Of a stretch of DNA of 64,000 bases, positions 48,785 to 61,800 are shown piece after piece (the first letter of the stretch is position 1; each line of letters opens with the position of its first letter). This DNA is from Rhynochetos jubatus (taxonomy: Eukaryota > Chordata > Aves > Eurypygiformes > Rhynochetidae), in assembly GCA_027574665.1 (NCBI GenBank), contig CM050657.1:28457408-28521407 (forward strand), given 5' to 3'. Below the pieces are notes generated by a model. It was not told the origin of the DNA. It did not search any database and saw only the letters and a program-made list of their open reading frames with translations. The position numbers and the translations under genes were made by a program.

Positions 48785-51700
48785 GTATGGCTGCATCTCA
48801 AGAAAAATTGGCAAAAATTTAAATAACTCCCCAAATTTCGGGATGGACAAAAATATGTATTTCTTAAACTCTGAAAATGTTTCATGAACAGTTTTGGTAT
48901 AGCTTGTAGTGGAGGCAGTTAATGAATTAATTATGAACAGAAAGCATAATTGCTGACTTTTCATCTTACTAAACCATTTCTGGAGCAAAGTTTATTGATT
49001 TATACCTGATTTGTCTTAATTAACTGTAAGCTAAAGTAACTATAACAAGTTTTGGGGGTGTACTATGTTAGCCATGCCAAATGAGGTTGATTATAATCAG
49101 AATGCTAATTATGTTAAGGATCTGTCTGTTACTGGGTGGACTATCAATAACTTCTTTAGTATTTAAGGTCATGTGCTGTACGGTGACTGACATGGAACTG
49201 CTGAAGGCCTTACAGTTTTCAAAATGTGACTTGCATATACTTTATGCTTTGGAAGAGTGACATCTTCACCTCTCCAGGCACCATGTTTCTAAACAAATAC
49301 ACCTTTAATAGGCCTGTCCGGAGAATGAAAGCGCCCTCACTTGCAATAACAGTTGATATTGCTCAGGATCATTGTTCTTGGGGAAACTGCTCAAATAAGT
49401 GTCAATTAATGTTGTCTTTACAAGAGCTTTAACCATTGTTTTTAACATACAAGCCCTGTTAAAGAAAGGTGTACTTTATTATTTGGCATACTCGGGGGAA
49501 CTAACTGCTGTGATGTCTTTTTGAAGTTTAGCATTAGCCCTCAGAAGAGCTTGCTTTCTATTGACAACTGATATTCTTGCAGGTAATAGTGAAGACATTC
49601 CATTTTCCAGACCGCCAGACCTTGACCTTCTTCAGTCTACTCCGTTCAAACCACTGGCATTGAAAACTCCTCCCCGTGTTATTTCTCTTACTGATCGACC
49701 ACTAGATTTTTTGGACCTAGAAAAACCTGCACAGCAGACACCTCAGAATGAAGAGGCTAGTATTTATTTTGATTTTTCCTTAGCTGAGAAGCATTCCACT
49801 ACAGAAAGTGCAGTGACCGATGATTTCTCTACTGTGGTGCAGATCTACTCGGTGCCAACATAAGTTGGGAAAACAATAACAAAAATTATTAGCATTGTAG
49901 TAGTTCTAAATATGACTTTGAAGTTCTGTATTTAAACTGGGGACCTCAGCATCAGAAGGATATCAGCTGGTTGGAGCAAGTCCAGAGGAGGGCACGGAGA
50001 TGCTCAGAGGTCTGGAACACCTCTGCCATGGGGACAGGCTGGGGGAGTTGGGGGTGTTCAGCCTGGAGAAGAGAAGGCTCCAGGGAGACCTTACAGCACC
50101 TTCCAGTACCTGAAGGGGCTACAAGGAAGCTGGGGGGGGGTGCTTTTTACAAGGGCCTGTAGTGACAGGACAAGGGGTAATGGCTTTAAACTGAAAGCGG
50201 AGAGATTTAGATTGGATATCAGGAAGTTCTTCCCCAAGAGGGTGGTGAGGCACTGGGACAGGTTGCCCAGAGAAGCTGTGGATGCCCCATCCCTGGCAGT
50301 GTCCAAGGCCAGGCTGGATGAGGCTTGGAGCAACCTGGTCTGGTGGAGGGTGTCCCTACCCAGGGCAGGGGGCTGGAACTGGGTGATCTTTAAGGTCCCT
50401 TCCAACCCAAACCGTTCTGTGATTCTATGGCAGATGGCTTGGGGTTGCCATGCTCAGTAAGCTTACACAGTAGTTACAAAAATAAAGTCATCGTTAGAGC
50501 TGCTCAGAATACTTTTAACGAAAAAATCCTTTTGGTCGAAGAGAAAGCTGCAAGTTTTTTTTAATTTGCAGGTTATCAGAAAACAAACCAAGATTCTTTT
50601 AATGTGTGTAGTCAACCTTTGGAATTCATGGCCACTCACTCACACTGTTAGTGAGTCCTAACAAAACTCTGAAAACCAGTTTCAAGGAATGGTGGAACAC
50701 TGGCATCCAGGTGGATGATGTCTGATCGACATTCTAAAAACTGAAAGTATTTCTGAAGCTGCATATTCTGTAGACTCACAAAATACAGTAGAAATACATT
50801 TATCTGGTGATAGGAAGTAGTATTAAACATAATATTGCTTTTGTTCACACTTTTGGCATCAGATCATATGGATAGGGAACAACAGGATTGCAGTAAGTTT
50901 TGACCTTGGTTTTACATGTACCAGCGTCAGATCCTGTCATCAGTTGTTTTCCTCCTAATCACTGTGAAGCCCCTGAGAATGTGCCTTTGTGTCTGATGGC
51001 AGAGAACTCATAAATCTCCAGTGCCAGGTATTAAGTGTCTCCTGGAATTCCCTGTCTTCCTTCTCCCTCCTTCTCCCCTTTTGTGCAGGTCCGCTCGGTG
51101 GGAAGACTGAAGAGAGAACGTTCCATGAGCGAAAACGCTACTCGACAGAATGGCCAGCTGGCCCGAAATGATTCCATGTGAGTAGAGCAGCAGGGTTCAG
51201 GGACCCAACTGCAGCTTTGATACCTGTTTCCTTTGTTCCTTAGCTCCTCTTTATTTGTTTTTTCCAACTAACACTTTGTATGTTGTGGCAAGTACTTCAT
51301 TTGAAATACTGTAAGGCCAGCCTTTTTCTTAATTTCTATGCTTTCTGTTTAGTGAGGTGACTCTTTGGAGTATTTTCTTAAGGTGGGTGGGTGTGTTTGT
51401 GGGCCCACAGTTGGTTTTACCAGTTACCGTGGATTTTTACTTCAGGAGATTTTTCAGTTTCTGAGCTAGTATAATTTTTTTTCCCCTGAATTTTCAGGAA
51501 ATTGAGTTTTTTGAAAGAACTGGGAACCTTTTGATGCACACTGTTGATACTATGTCATGGTTTTAAGCTATAGAAAAAGGAATATGTGTATTACTGATAA
51601 ATGTTGGAATAAGTAATTTTTCTCTGCTGTCAATGTGCTTAATGTCTCGGAGTCTGTATGTATCATAACCTTCTGAGACCAAAATGGCAAGTGGCATTTA

Positions 51701-54700
51701 GAATTGGCAACTTCATTTTTTGATACCATCCAAGGTAGAGATGCTTATGGTGGTTTCTGAAGACATACAGGTCTGTATATTTTTATTAGATATGACAGTC
51801 TTTGGTTAATCACGGTTTATTCTAAGTGACAGCCTCTTCCTACCTGGCAGTAACTGGTTTTGGAACATAACACTTAAAGCTCCTGTAGAAAAGATTCCTA
51901 ATAGAGCTGCCACAAAGAATGCTTGCCCTTGTTGAAAGGATCTTAGAAATCTAAGACCTAAAAGATGTGATTCATCTGTCCCAATATAGCCTGGATAACA
52001 CTGTTGCTAAATCACCATTAACTTAATTTTCAGTAACCAGAGGGAAATAAGTGCTTGACCTACTTAGGGTCTACCTATTTTTAGTCTAAAATAGATCAAG
52101 TGAATTATGTCCTAGAAATGTCTGTTTTCTTCTATTTACAGCACCGGCACTAGGAGGTACCATCTACCTGTTAATTAGCCTAAAGCTGGTGAACTATGCT
52201 GCGTGTTTCAGACCTGTTATAATTTTCATCTTCCTCTAGATCTTCATGGAAATAGTGTTGCATATCTTCCTTCTCTTCATCAGGCTTTTGGTTCATATAA
52301 GCTTATAGGTTGCTCATGTCTAGGGACTCAAGTCTGCTGAGTCACATGTATTCGCTGAGCTGGCAAAACGAGATTCACATCCCTAAGCTCCTCATCAGCT
52401 CAGTCTCCAGATGTTCTAGCGGCCCATCAAGTGCCCGAGTTCCCTGTGGTATCGGTCATCCTGTTATGTCCCGTTGGACTGAACGTACTAGAATTTCACT
52501 GCAGGAGTGGCCCTCGCCCACCTGTCTGAGAGTCCGCACACGATACCTACTGGAATAGGTGTTCTTAATGTGATGGAAGCTGCGTGTGGAAAAGTTCGCT
52601 CCTTGGATGTTACCAGCTCTGCTTTGCCGGTCTTGTTGCACTTAAAGGAAAACCAGATGGTATATGAATTCTTGTGATTTCTTGAAATCACTCTATCCTT
52701 GTTCCACGGATTAGTTTAGTCTTCCCAAAGTCTTGGGCTGTGTCTGTCTCAGCCCACCATCTGAGAAACTGGCAAGATCAGCTCTGACTGGACGTATCCA
52801 GATGCTGTCAGATTTATCACGTACGTCGGACTTCTTGAATCTGAAAATCCTAAATCTGAAAATCTCGCCTGCGTGCTTTGCTCCGCAGCTGTATGTGGAA
52901 CTACTGGTTCATAATACTCTGGATATGATTTGCTGTCTGAGTTTATTAATCTCCTAGCCGTCTGTCAGAGGCTGAGCAATACAATACGCACCTGGAATCC
53001 TGTAAACTTATAAATGCTGCCATCGATGAACGTAAAACTGGCAGCTTGTTTGACTCAGTTTCTCATTTACAAAAGCCGGGAAATTATGGCACATTCGTTT
53101 CCCCTCTCTCGATGCCTGTGCTGGTGCCTGCATAATGTCTGTCAAACAAATGAAACTTCCGATGCTAAGCACGCGTTTTAGGAAAATTATATAAACTTTA
53201 GATTGATCCAGGCTCCCTTCTCTTTCATTTGTATGGAAAATAACAGCTAGCTGCTACTGAGCCCGCTGCCTGCGCTCTCTGCTGCCCACGTGGAAGCAGC
53301 TGTCTTTCTTCACTGTGGCATTCCAAGCTGGCTGACCTGCAGATAACGTGCTTTAGAAGAACTGCTGTCTCTTGTCCTCCCAAGTACTTGTTTTCTTATG
53401 ACAGGAGTTATGCTCTGCCTGATGCGTAGATCACCTGCTTTGAAATCGAGATTTCTAGAAATTGCTTCTTTTTCTGTCATCGTCTGACTCAGTGCGATCC
53501 AAAAAAAGAAATGGCTTTGAACATGCCGTGGCACTCGGTGATGCTGCGTCTGGCATTTCTCCCTCACGCAGGTTTTGTCAGTCTCCAGGTGGAGAATGTG
53601 GCTGTGTACCTGGCTGACTTGCGGGAGAATGTTCTGTGAATCCAGATTATGAACACTGCGTTCGTGGTGGAACTTGTGTGGCTCACACAGATGGAGGAAA
53701 GCCAAGCCCTTTGTACGGGGTGAAAAAGGTGTCTCTAAGCTCTTGCTTCCTCACAGTTTAGGCCTGCAGAACACACACTATAAGCTGCAAAAGAAAAAAT
53801 CCCAAGTTCCATGTAAATAAACCCAGAAATAGCAATTCTACAAACAAAATTGATCATGGGGCATTGTGTTCTCACTGCGGTAGCTACTCGGAGAAGCTGC
53901 CCATGTGGAAGTGTTACTGTATGGCTCGAGATAGGCAGTACAGGCAAACCAACCTCCGTGGTGCAGATTATGCCACCTCAGATGGTACCGGCTGTCACCC
54001 AGCTCTTGAGCCACCGTTTCTATTAGAGGTTCCAGGTAAATGTGATGCACGTCTAAGTTTAGCTTGGACCGTTTAAGCAGACACGTTCTACTAAAAATGA
54101 ATTCTTTGCACTACAGAAAATACAGTTATACCCCTGTTACCTCACTTATATCACACTGAAATTTCTTCACCATCTGGAAATACTCTTTTTCCCAGTGGTA
54201 CAAAACCACAAGAAACCAGCTGCTCCTGAAGTTCTTATTTCCAGCGTAGTTGGCTGAAAAAAATAATTTTTGTTCTAATTACTGTAATGATACCTTGCTG
54301 CTTCATAAAAACTGGCTTGAAATTTAAGTCTGTATCTTGTCTAAGGAGTTTACTTCTGCAGTAACAAGTGCTATGGTACTCTAACCTGACAAAGTTCAGC
54401 TCTTCATTTCCTGTGCTTGTGTGAGCCTGGTCATGCTGGTTCCCATCTCCAAACAGGAAAGAGGGTCCATGTTTTACTTCAAATATTTAATCCCTATCCA
54501 AAAAATACTACTTGTCTCTCTTATCTCCTTGAGTCAATGTCCTGATGGCATCCCAGTAGACTATAGTGTCTCTGATGAGGACCCCACTGAAAAGGCATGC
54601 GGAGCACTGCCTTTTAAAACCTGTGTTTTCTAAGCAAGACTGTAATAACCAAGTTTTGATCTGGGACACTGTTGTCCTCCTGGGACAAAACGTGCAGATG

Positions 54701-57700
54701 CACTGCACAAAATTCTAGTGTTTGACCTACAGAGTGACAAAATTAAACGTTCTGAAGTAGACCGTCAGATTTGAAGTGAAAGAGTTGGCTAGGCTCCCTA
54801 TCACGGTGTTCTCTTCATGGTACAAATAGTTGTGTCTTTTCTGTTGTGTTTCTCTTCTTGTCATCCAGTTGCAGAGACAGTTTTGAGAATTTTTCAGGAG
54901 TTGAGCATCACTAAAGACGGTAATTCTCAAATGCTTTTAGAAAAACGGAGACTAAGGAGTGGGCGCCTGCTTGTACAATAACTGTCTGTCTGCACAGCAA
55001 TAATGACAGCTCTTTAAATTACAGTCCCTCTGTTTATAAGGATGCTTACTTAAGAGATTACACTTGTTATTCAAGGTGGCACAGATCAGATACTGTCCCA
55101 AGAAATAAAATGCCACGGTTCCAGTCACCTCTTTCGACTAAGGAATGCACGTAAGCCTAAACATTACCTGGTATATGAAAATCGAGAGTGTGTTTAATTA
55201 TGTAGCTCTCTGCAATACTAATTTTCTGACTAAGTATCTGTAGTTTAGAATATAAAATTCAAAACATCCTTTGCTACACTGAATTTGTGGTTTCTAATTT
55301 TGCTTCAGGGTTTCTCAAACTTTGCCACATCGTTTCACTGTGTAAAGAACATGGGGAAAAATACCTGGCAGTAAAAGGAAAGGGACGGCTTCGACTAAGA
55401 ACCGATTTGTAAAGAAAAATTTGATTTCAAAAATGGCTTTAGTTGGCTTGATTCTTTGCCCCTGGGCTGGTTTTGAATAGCTGGAGAAACAAAGCTTTTT
55501 GTTGGCCATTGCCAGCCAACGTTGAATGCAGGGCTTCCACTTCTGCATCGGAAGTCAGCGAACCGCCAAGAGTGCATGGGAAAGGGGACAGCGTTGAATT
55601 TTTTCTTCTGCTCCAGCCTTTCCCTTAGAGAAACCTCTCTCTCTAGAGAGTTCAGTGTCACAGTTTGAGAAATTCTGTTCTTCTTGCAGGTCACGGGGGA
55701 AAAGGTGATGGTGTGCATGTCTTTCATGAGAATACAGTCTGTCCATGTGCTTGAATTTCAAATAACCTTGATTAGTTAAATCTGTTTACCTTTCATTTGA
55801 TATTTCTGGAACTGTAAGTCAGAGAAATATCTGAATTAAACCCCGTGTGTGTCACAAGTGTTTTGGTCAGGTTTAGGGGAGATCACTGCTAAGCTAAAAA
55901 CTCTGCTTACGGTAGAACGTTACCGTGCTCTTCCATAGTAACTTCTGTAATTCTGTGTGGTTTGTTCCGGTTCAAACTCCGGAACTGACTGGTGTCTGTA
56001 AGCAGGGACTGCTGAAAGAAGTGGCTGGAGCTGTATATAAGAATCCTTGTCAGAAATCTGAAACAAAATTACACCCAGGGCTAGGACCATGCAACTGCAA
56101 ATGGAGGTGGGAAGGGGGACAGCCGCAATGTCTGATGAGAGGTCGGCATACTAAACGTTAGAGGATTTTCCTTACGTTAGAGATTTCTTTTCTTACGTGA
56201 TCTCGGCAGTTTTCTGTTGCGGGTATTTGCTTCACAGTATTTCTTCTCCGTGGTCTCTGCCCTACTCCAAAGGACTGCCACGTGTTTACAGGACAACAGT
56301 TCTGAAACCTGAAAAAGAAGAAGAAAGATTTGGCTTCTTAGTTGTTCTCCACCCACCCTATATTCCTTCATCCTGACATTTGAGTCCTTCATAGAATTCT
56401 TCTCACTTTCAGGCCGCAAGGGAGAGAGAGGTCTTTCTCCAACGACGCACTGCAGAAGGATGTTAACATTTGCAGTAGCCTTTGTGGAAAAATGAGAGTA
56501 ACTTCAGGTAGCTGTGCAGTTTAGCTGATCTTCAGGAGCAAATAGTTGAAATACTCTCTTAAATAATGAAATTATTTAGGAAACAAAATGACGTAAGAAT
56601 TAAATAAGATCTCAGAATTAATTAACTAATAACTTGAAGCTGCCTTTTCTTACAAGCCAGCTATAAAACAGCGAGCATAAAGTAGTCCGGGGACCAGACC
56701 ATGGGGTTAGGAATTATCTAGTTCAGAAATCCACCTTGTTTTTTCCTTATTATATACACATTCCGGTTAATCAGCACATGTTAATTTTCTGACAGGGAAT
56801 TTGGGCACTTTCGGTTAAATAGCTTTTGGGGATTGTTTTCCGTACCTACAGCAGAGTTCAGGCGCAAATAACATTACTGCGGTGTCTCCAGTAACACCAT
56901 TCCGGACAACAGCAATTCCACAGCATCTTCTGGTTTGCAGTATGTCTAAATGCTGCTTCTCACCTTTTTAAGCTGTCATTCAGCCTGTTCTGTAAATCTC
57001 TGAAGCGACGAACAAGAAAAATTACTTCTGGTATAAAACGTGCTGAGTTCAAGCCTTCAGCTCTTCCCTCGTTTTTCTCAAGCCAGCAAATCCACAAAGG
57101 AGTAGAAATTCTCAAAAATTCACCTGAGTGGCAGTATTTCCATATCTGTCCTTGCTTCTTGATATTTGTCTAGTGAATATTGGCATTTCCAATGCAATTC
57201 AAGAGTAAAGTGGGTGGGTGGATCGCTACCATTGATCGCAAAGTAGAAATCACCATAAATGTAGAAGAAAGATGGATTCTACAAGTCTCGGAGGATGATA
57301 AAAGCTGTAAAGAAGTGAAGCAGCTGTTTATTAGTCTCCTTTTTGCTTTCTCTTGTCTACAGCAGCATGAAAAGTTATTTGCAGTTTAGGCAATAAATAA
57401 TGGCCGGTACCCGTCGAGCACCAGCCACTACTGTCTTTGCGTGTTTCTTGAAGCACCGATGGCTGAACTCCTCCGTGGGTGAAGTGACAGCCGTGTAACA
57501 TGCTTTGAGCCTGTCTCTTTGATTTGAATTTTCGTTCTTACTCGGCTTTGTGATCTTGGTGCCGGCCAGTTGCAGAGCAACTCTAGTCAAAATAAGAGTG
57601 TCCACAGAATGATGACCCATCTAGAGATCATCCAAATATCAAACCAGCTTCCAAGCACTCAGCCACTAATGCTTGGCTTAATTCCTTAAAAATGCCAAAA

Positions 57701-58842
57701 GTGGGAAAATTGGCTCTGAACTCCAAAAACTGTTGGGCAAGCGGCAAGATTGAAGGAAATAATATATTGAATTATGGATGCTAATCTTGGAATAAAAACT
57801 ATCCCAAGTTTGAGAGGTTACAGTGACGCGCACTTTGGCTTGCCTTTGTGTTAATATTTACAGTTGAGTTAACAGAAGTTACTGCCTATTAAAAAAGCAT
57901 CTCCCCTTTAATTAAAAGTTTCCTGATTAAAAGGAAAAACCTTGATGTGTGAAGGACGATGTGGATAAAGTCAGGCTGAAGGTAAAAGAGACACGAGCAA
58001 ATCAAAGGCAGCTTATCAAAACTAATTCCTCTCTGGTAGAGATGAGGTTTGTATAATCCAAATGGTCGTGTTTGAATTTCAGTCCTGTGTGTGTTGTTAC
58101 TATTTTGGCATCACAGTCAAAAACTCAGATTGTGTAATTTGTTGTCACTGGGATATGAATTCTGTGCTTTTTGGGGAATTTCTTGCAGTTGCCATTAAAC
58201 TGTGGTCACACACAAATCGAAATACCATCTTGATCTTTAGTCACAGCTTGAAGGAAGATTTTTGTTGCAGAGATTCTGTGTGAGATACTTATTAAAGAAA
58301 AGCTTGTATTTTGAAAACAGATTATGAGTAGGATTTTTCAAAATCCCTGTAAAAACACGTTTCTCATTGATGTCAGTGAGGACTTGAATACTGACTTGAA
58401 CAGGTACAGATTTAGCTGGACAAGGACTTTCTAAAACTAACTTGTGTAACAGATCAAAACTGCCCTTGTATTATTACTTGTGTTTGTTTCTGAAGAACAT
58501 TTAAACGTCGCTCGTGATCCCTATGCTGCTAGGATTTGGGAACGTTACCTTAGAGTGGTGGGCAAAGGGTCAACCAAGAACAAGCAATAAGCATTTTGGA
58601 GTGGGGTCTGTCTGAAAAGGCTGTTTTTTCATTTAAAATCTGACTAGTATTTCTCTCTTCATTTACTATGCTTGTACAAACAGTGTGACACCATCACTGC
58701 AACAGGCTCGTGTCTGTCCTCCCAATATGTTACCTGAAGATGGAACTAATCTTTACTCTGCTCGTGGCATTTTGTCGTTTATCCAGTCTTCCACTCGTAG
58801 GGCTTACCAGCAGGTCTTGGATGTGCTGGATGAAAACCGCAG
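48568..58842 (+). CDS. MFF: Mitochondrial fission factor, in-window model (5 coding exons, 5' part)
   Basis: MFF is a tail-anchored receptor on the mitochondrial outer membrane and peroxisomes that recruits the dynamin GTPase DRP1 (DNM1L) for fission. The exons at 48567-48784, 49583-49755, 51089-51177, 55076-55150 (cassette) and 58684-58842 join in frame to about 237 codons. Landmarks are the DRP1-binding N-terminal region ([20 protein letters not shown]), the second repeat-like motif [26 protein letters not shown], the basic block [12 protein letters not shown] with the AMPK sites, and [18 protein letters not shown]. Human MFF is 342 residues. The coiled coil and C-terminal membrane anchor are not in the window. 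The start is ATG 48568, where the second-codon context resembles human VSRAAFPSP; a second ATG at 48604 (MAEIN) has an excellent context and could also be used. Confidence 0.95.
49583..49755 (+). CDS. MFF: MFF coding exon 2 (probable GC donor)
   Basis: Acceptor ttgcag, phase 1 in. It encodes [31 protein letters not shown] and ends TPQNEE. By comparison with human (NEE then IRAVGRL) the exon should end after GAG at 49755, where the next bases are gctagt, a GC donor. The nearby GT at 49760 would shift the frame. Without splicing the frame stays open for 35 more codons to TAA at 49861-49863. Confidence 0.88.
49937..50427 (+). repeat. CR1 LINE 3' end, sense
   Basis: About 490 bp from the cctcagcatcagaaggatat segment to the 3' terminus accgttctgtgattctat. 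It lies in the MFF intron about 180 nt after the proposed GC donor. 5' truncated; its short frames are not genes. Confidence 0.92.
51089..51177 (+). CDS. MFF: MFF coding exon 3 (AMPK-site exon)
   Basis: Acceptor gtgcag, donor gtgagt. It enters in phase 0 and leaves in phase 2. It encodes [16 protein letters not shown] and [11 protein letters not shown]. The serines of RERS (51122-51124) and RNDS (51173-51175) align with human Ser155 and Ser172, phosphorylated by AMPK to stimulate fission. Confidence 0.95.
51178..55075 (+). other. MFF: MFF intron, 3.9 kb
   Basis: This is unique sequence without CR1 or LTR copies that I recognise. Frames on both strands at 53.3-54.1 kb have no family signature. 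One (53864-54076) ends near a gtaaat donor-like site, but no matching MFF exon is known to me. Confidence 0.6.
55076..55150 (+). CDS. MFF: MFF coding exon 4, 75-nt in-frame cassette
   Basis: Acceptor ttcaag, donor gtaagc, phase 2 to 2. It encodes [20 protein letters not shown] then TKECT, the counterpart of the human alternatively spliced segment WHRSDSAPRNKISRF. Because it is 75 nt, inclusion or skipping keeps the frame. Confidence 0.94.
55151..58683 (+). other. MFF: MFF intron, 3.5 kb
   Basis: This is unique AT-rich sequence; no exon, RNA gene or repeat family was recognised. Confidence 0.6.
58684..58842 (+). CDS. MFF: MFF coding exon 5
   Basis: Acceptor acaaacag, donor gtgatt, phase 2 to 2, 159 nt. 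It encodes [40 protein letters not shown] and LDVLDENRR, closely matching human MFF. Confidence 0.95.
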
Positions 58843-61800
58843 GTGATTGGTTGTCACTGATTCTGCCAGCTTCTGCTGCTTTTTTTTCTTTCTTGTCTCC
58901 TTTTTAGTGGAGTTTGGTTTCTGTTTCCAAAATAATGAGATGAAATTATTTGCTTTCGCTTTCCTTTGCTTTCACTATTCATAAGCAATTCAATTGTCCA
59001 AAATTCACATTTCAAAATGCTTCTGTTTCCGTCAAATATAGCATTGTTTTGGTTTCTTTCCAAATAAACACTGAAATAGGACGTGTTAGTCTGTGACTGC
59101 AAGGGATTTCGCTGTTCCCAGATTCTCAGTGTCTTCTGCAGTTAACATTCGACCCGGAGCCTGCAAATTTATTAGCCTCGTCTTCCGCTTCTCTGCTGGT
59201 GAGCAGTGGTGCAGATCAATAAGATTGGGTTGATGATGTCATGAAGCATTAAAAGTAGTGTGCAGAAGCAGGGTAGAATATTGCGCAGGGCACTGTAGGC
59301 CCCGCGTTGATGATGTCTCAGGGCTTCAGGCCGTTTCAGTTTACGTCGGGAATAGTTTTCTCCGGTGGATTGGTGACTGATGGTGACCACTGTGCTGGAC
59401 GCTGAGAGCAAGAAGGGCAGTGGACGCTGAGAAGCTGGTCGCTCCTCTCATTAACGCTGTCTCTGGTTTTATGGATAAACTGATAGTTCGAGAGATAACG
59501 AGCCAAAACAAGCCTCGTGACAATCGTCGTGTAGTATTGCCGTTCTCTTCAATGGATTTTTGCCCACTTGATGTATCCTTGGACGGTTTTGATTTGGCAC
59601 TTGTAAGCGCTACGAGAACGGCACGTTTGACGCTCTAGAAGCATTTCTAAAGACTAACAGTGGCAAGGTGAATTTTCCAAAGGCAATTTCCATTTCAACA
59701 GTATGCTAGCACAGAGGTTCAGGTACAAATTGCCCGGTCGGTCTCTGGTGTAGGGCTAGGCAAGACCCCCAGGGCTTGCCAGGAGGGCCAGCTAGAGGAG
59801 GTACTTGGCAAGGACGCTGGGAGGAACTGCTCATCCCTCCCCCAGCCCCTCAGCGTGGCCGCTGGTAGGAAGTTCTTTGACATTTGCCATCTGCTGCTGG
59901 TTGCTAATTTCCCAGCAGCGCTCCTAATTTTGTAGTGAGAAGGTGAATGGTTTGCTCTCTGGTTGTTTGGTAATAAAACGTGACTATCAAGCCAATCTTA
60001 TTGTGAATGCCTGCGTGTTTGCACTTTCCAAACTGGCACCTCCTGTCGCTCGCCGTGCGCGCTGGCCTGACGGCACTGAGTGCCCATATTAACGTTCCTG
60101 AACGGTAGAGAACTCCTGTCCTGCTGGCCTTTATGTTCGTAAACTGGGACTTAAAAAAAAAAAACCCAAAACCGAAACCCAGAAAGAAATTAGCTGCATA
60201 GTTCCCCTTGAAATTCTGCGAGTTGGGTGCTTAGCCCTGGCTTAATCCTATGAAATTTCAGGCTGTAGCTGTTAAAATTTTGATGCTGTCAACAGTTGGA
60301 CAGCAATACCGTGGGTTTGCTTTTTCTTGTCAGTATTCAAAACTAGATGGAATTGCAAGTTTGCTTTGTTTTACAAAACTAAGGCTTCCAGATAAGGAGG
60401 AATTCTACTGTCTGTGAATAACAGCACTTGGGGATACTGTGCCAAGAGTCCTTGCTAAAACAGAGGCGGAAACTGTAGCCCTTTCCCCAGTCTGCAGTGA
60501 AGCTAACAGGTTTTGTTCCTGGCTTCCATTAGGCCTGTTCTGGCTCATGTTTTCTTGGATTCTGGCAGACGTACACCTATCCATACCTACGCTTCCAACT
60601 TCCATCAGTAATCAGAAAATGTCTAGGGTCCAGCATACTTCAAAAGCTGCATTACTCTTGCTGGTTTGGGGTCATTGTTGAGGTGTTGTTACTAACATTC
60701 CTAGAAGAAATGGGAAACCTGTTTCTAGTCACCCGTGAACCAATAAGGTGGCAAAAAATTAACTTTTCCAGAAGGTGCAAGGTGCATTCTTTGTGGTTGG
60801 GTGTTTAGATACCCACCATTACTCTACAGCTGGCATAGGAATGTGAAATTTGGATGATCCACTTGCATGGTTGCCAAATATTGTTCATTTTAAATTGCTC
60901 CAAACCTGCACTCTGTTCTGTTGCTGTGCAATGTGCTTTCTATCCCAAAACCTTACCTATTGTAACATCTTATGCGTGATACCAGAAGAGATCTTTTCAA
61001 ATGAACAAGATCTGACTGTGTGTTACTGGAAATATTTTTAACTTGTTTCATGGCTTGCCTTTTTTTCCCCCAAATATTTTGCAGTCTACTAAAACTGCTA
61101 ACGGTAGGTGCTGATTGTACTGCTGCAGATAATGAATTATGCCTAGTTTAGCCAGCACTGCTCGCATAACAGCTTATTGAAGTGGGCAACGATTTAATGA
61201 TCACTGTTTACACTGTCTGTTTACTCTTGCATTTCCTTCAGCTTGGACAAGGACAGTAGGTCAGTTTTGGTTTCTAGTTATAACCATTTTTCTGTTTCAA
61301 TTTCTGTTGAATGACTGTAGGGCCAGTAACTTTTAAAAATTGACCTTAATGCTGTAGACCACACAAAAACCCCAAATAATCCCCCTGCCACATTTAAGGA
61401 GATTTTAGTGATATCTTAAATGCAGGGGCAAAAGCAATTTCATTTCTGAATAGAGTTATGTTAAATCTGTACTTTCTTGAGCTGTTCTTCATCTCTTGGG
61501 TCAATATCATTTTAGTTAGGAGAAAAAAGTATGGAAATTCATTACTGTTTCTTCAGGATAGCCCTTTCTAAGAATCCGCTATCCTCCTCAAATGCCAAAC
61601 TTCACCCACATAATCACATCCTGAGGTGTTACGGCACTTTTTATACCGAGCAAGTTAGTGACCTGTTTGTGGTAGGAATGAAATGGGCTGTGAGTTAAGA
61701 CCATGGAAAAGGGGTACTCATGGCTCTGGGTTGGGGCAGTCTAGTTCAGAAGGAAATGGAACGGGTCTGCAGATGGGAAGGAGCCTGGGAAAAGCAGGAG

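Noticed and set aside
49756-49863. Treating the 35-codon extension as normal MFF coding sequence
   Set aside because: The next exon aligns directly after NEE in human, so the extension is better seen as read-through. It is reported as a finding instead.
53310-54076. Frames of 131 and 70 codons in an MFF intron, one ending at a donor-like gtaaat
   Set aside because: No match to any MFF isoform segment I know, and no acceptor in the phase needed. It could be a lineage-specific exon, but nothing supports it.
59420-59638. 72-codon frame with plausible composition (MDKLIVREITSQ)
   Set aside because: No known family, and it does not match the expected next MFF segment.
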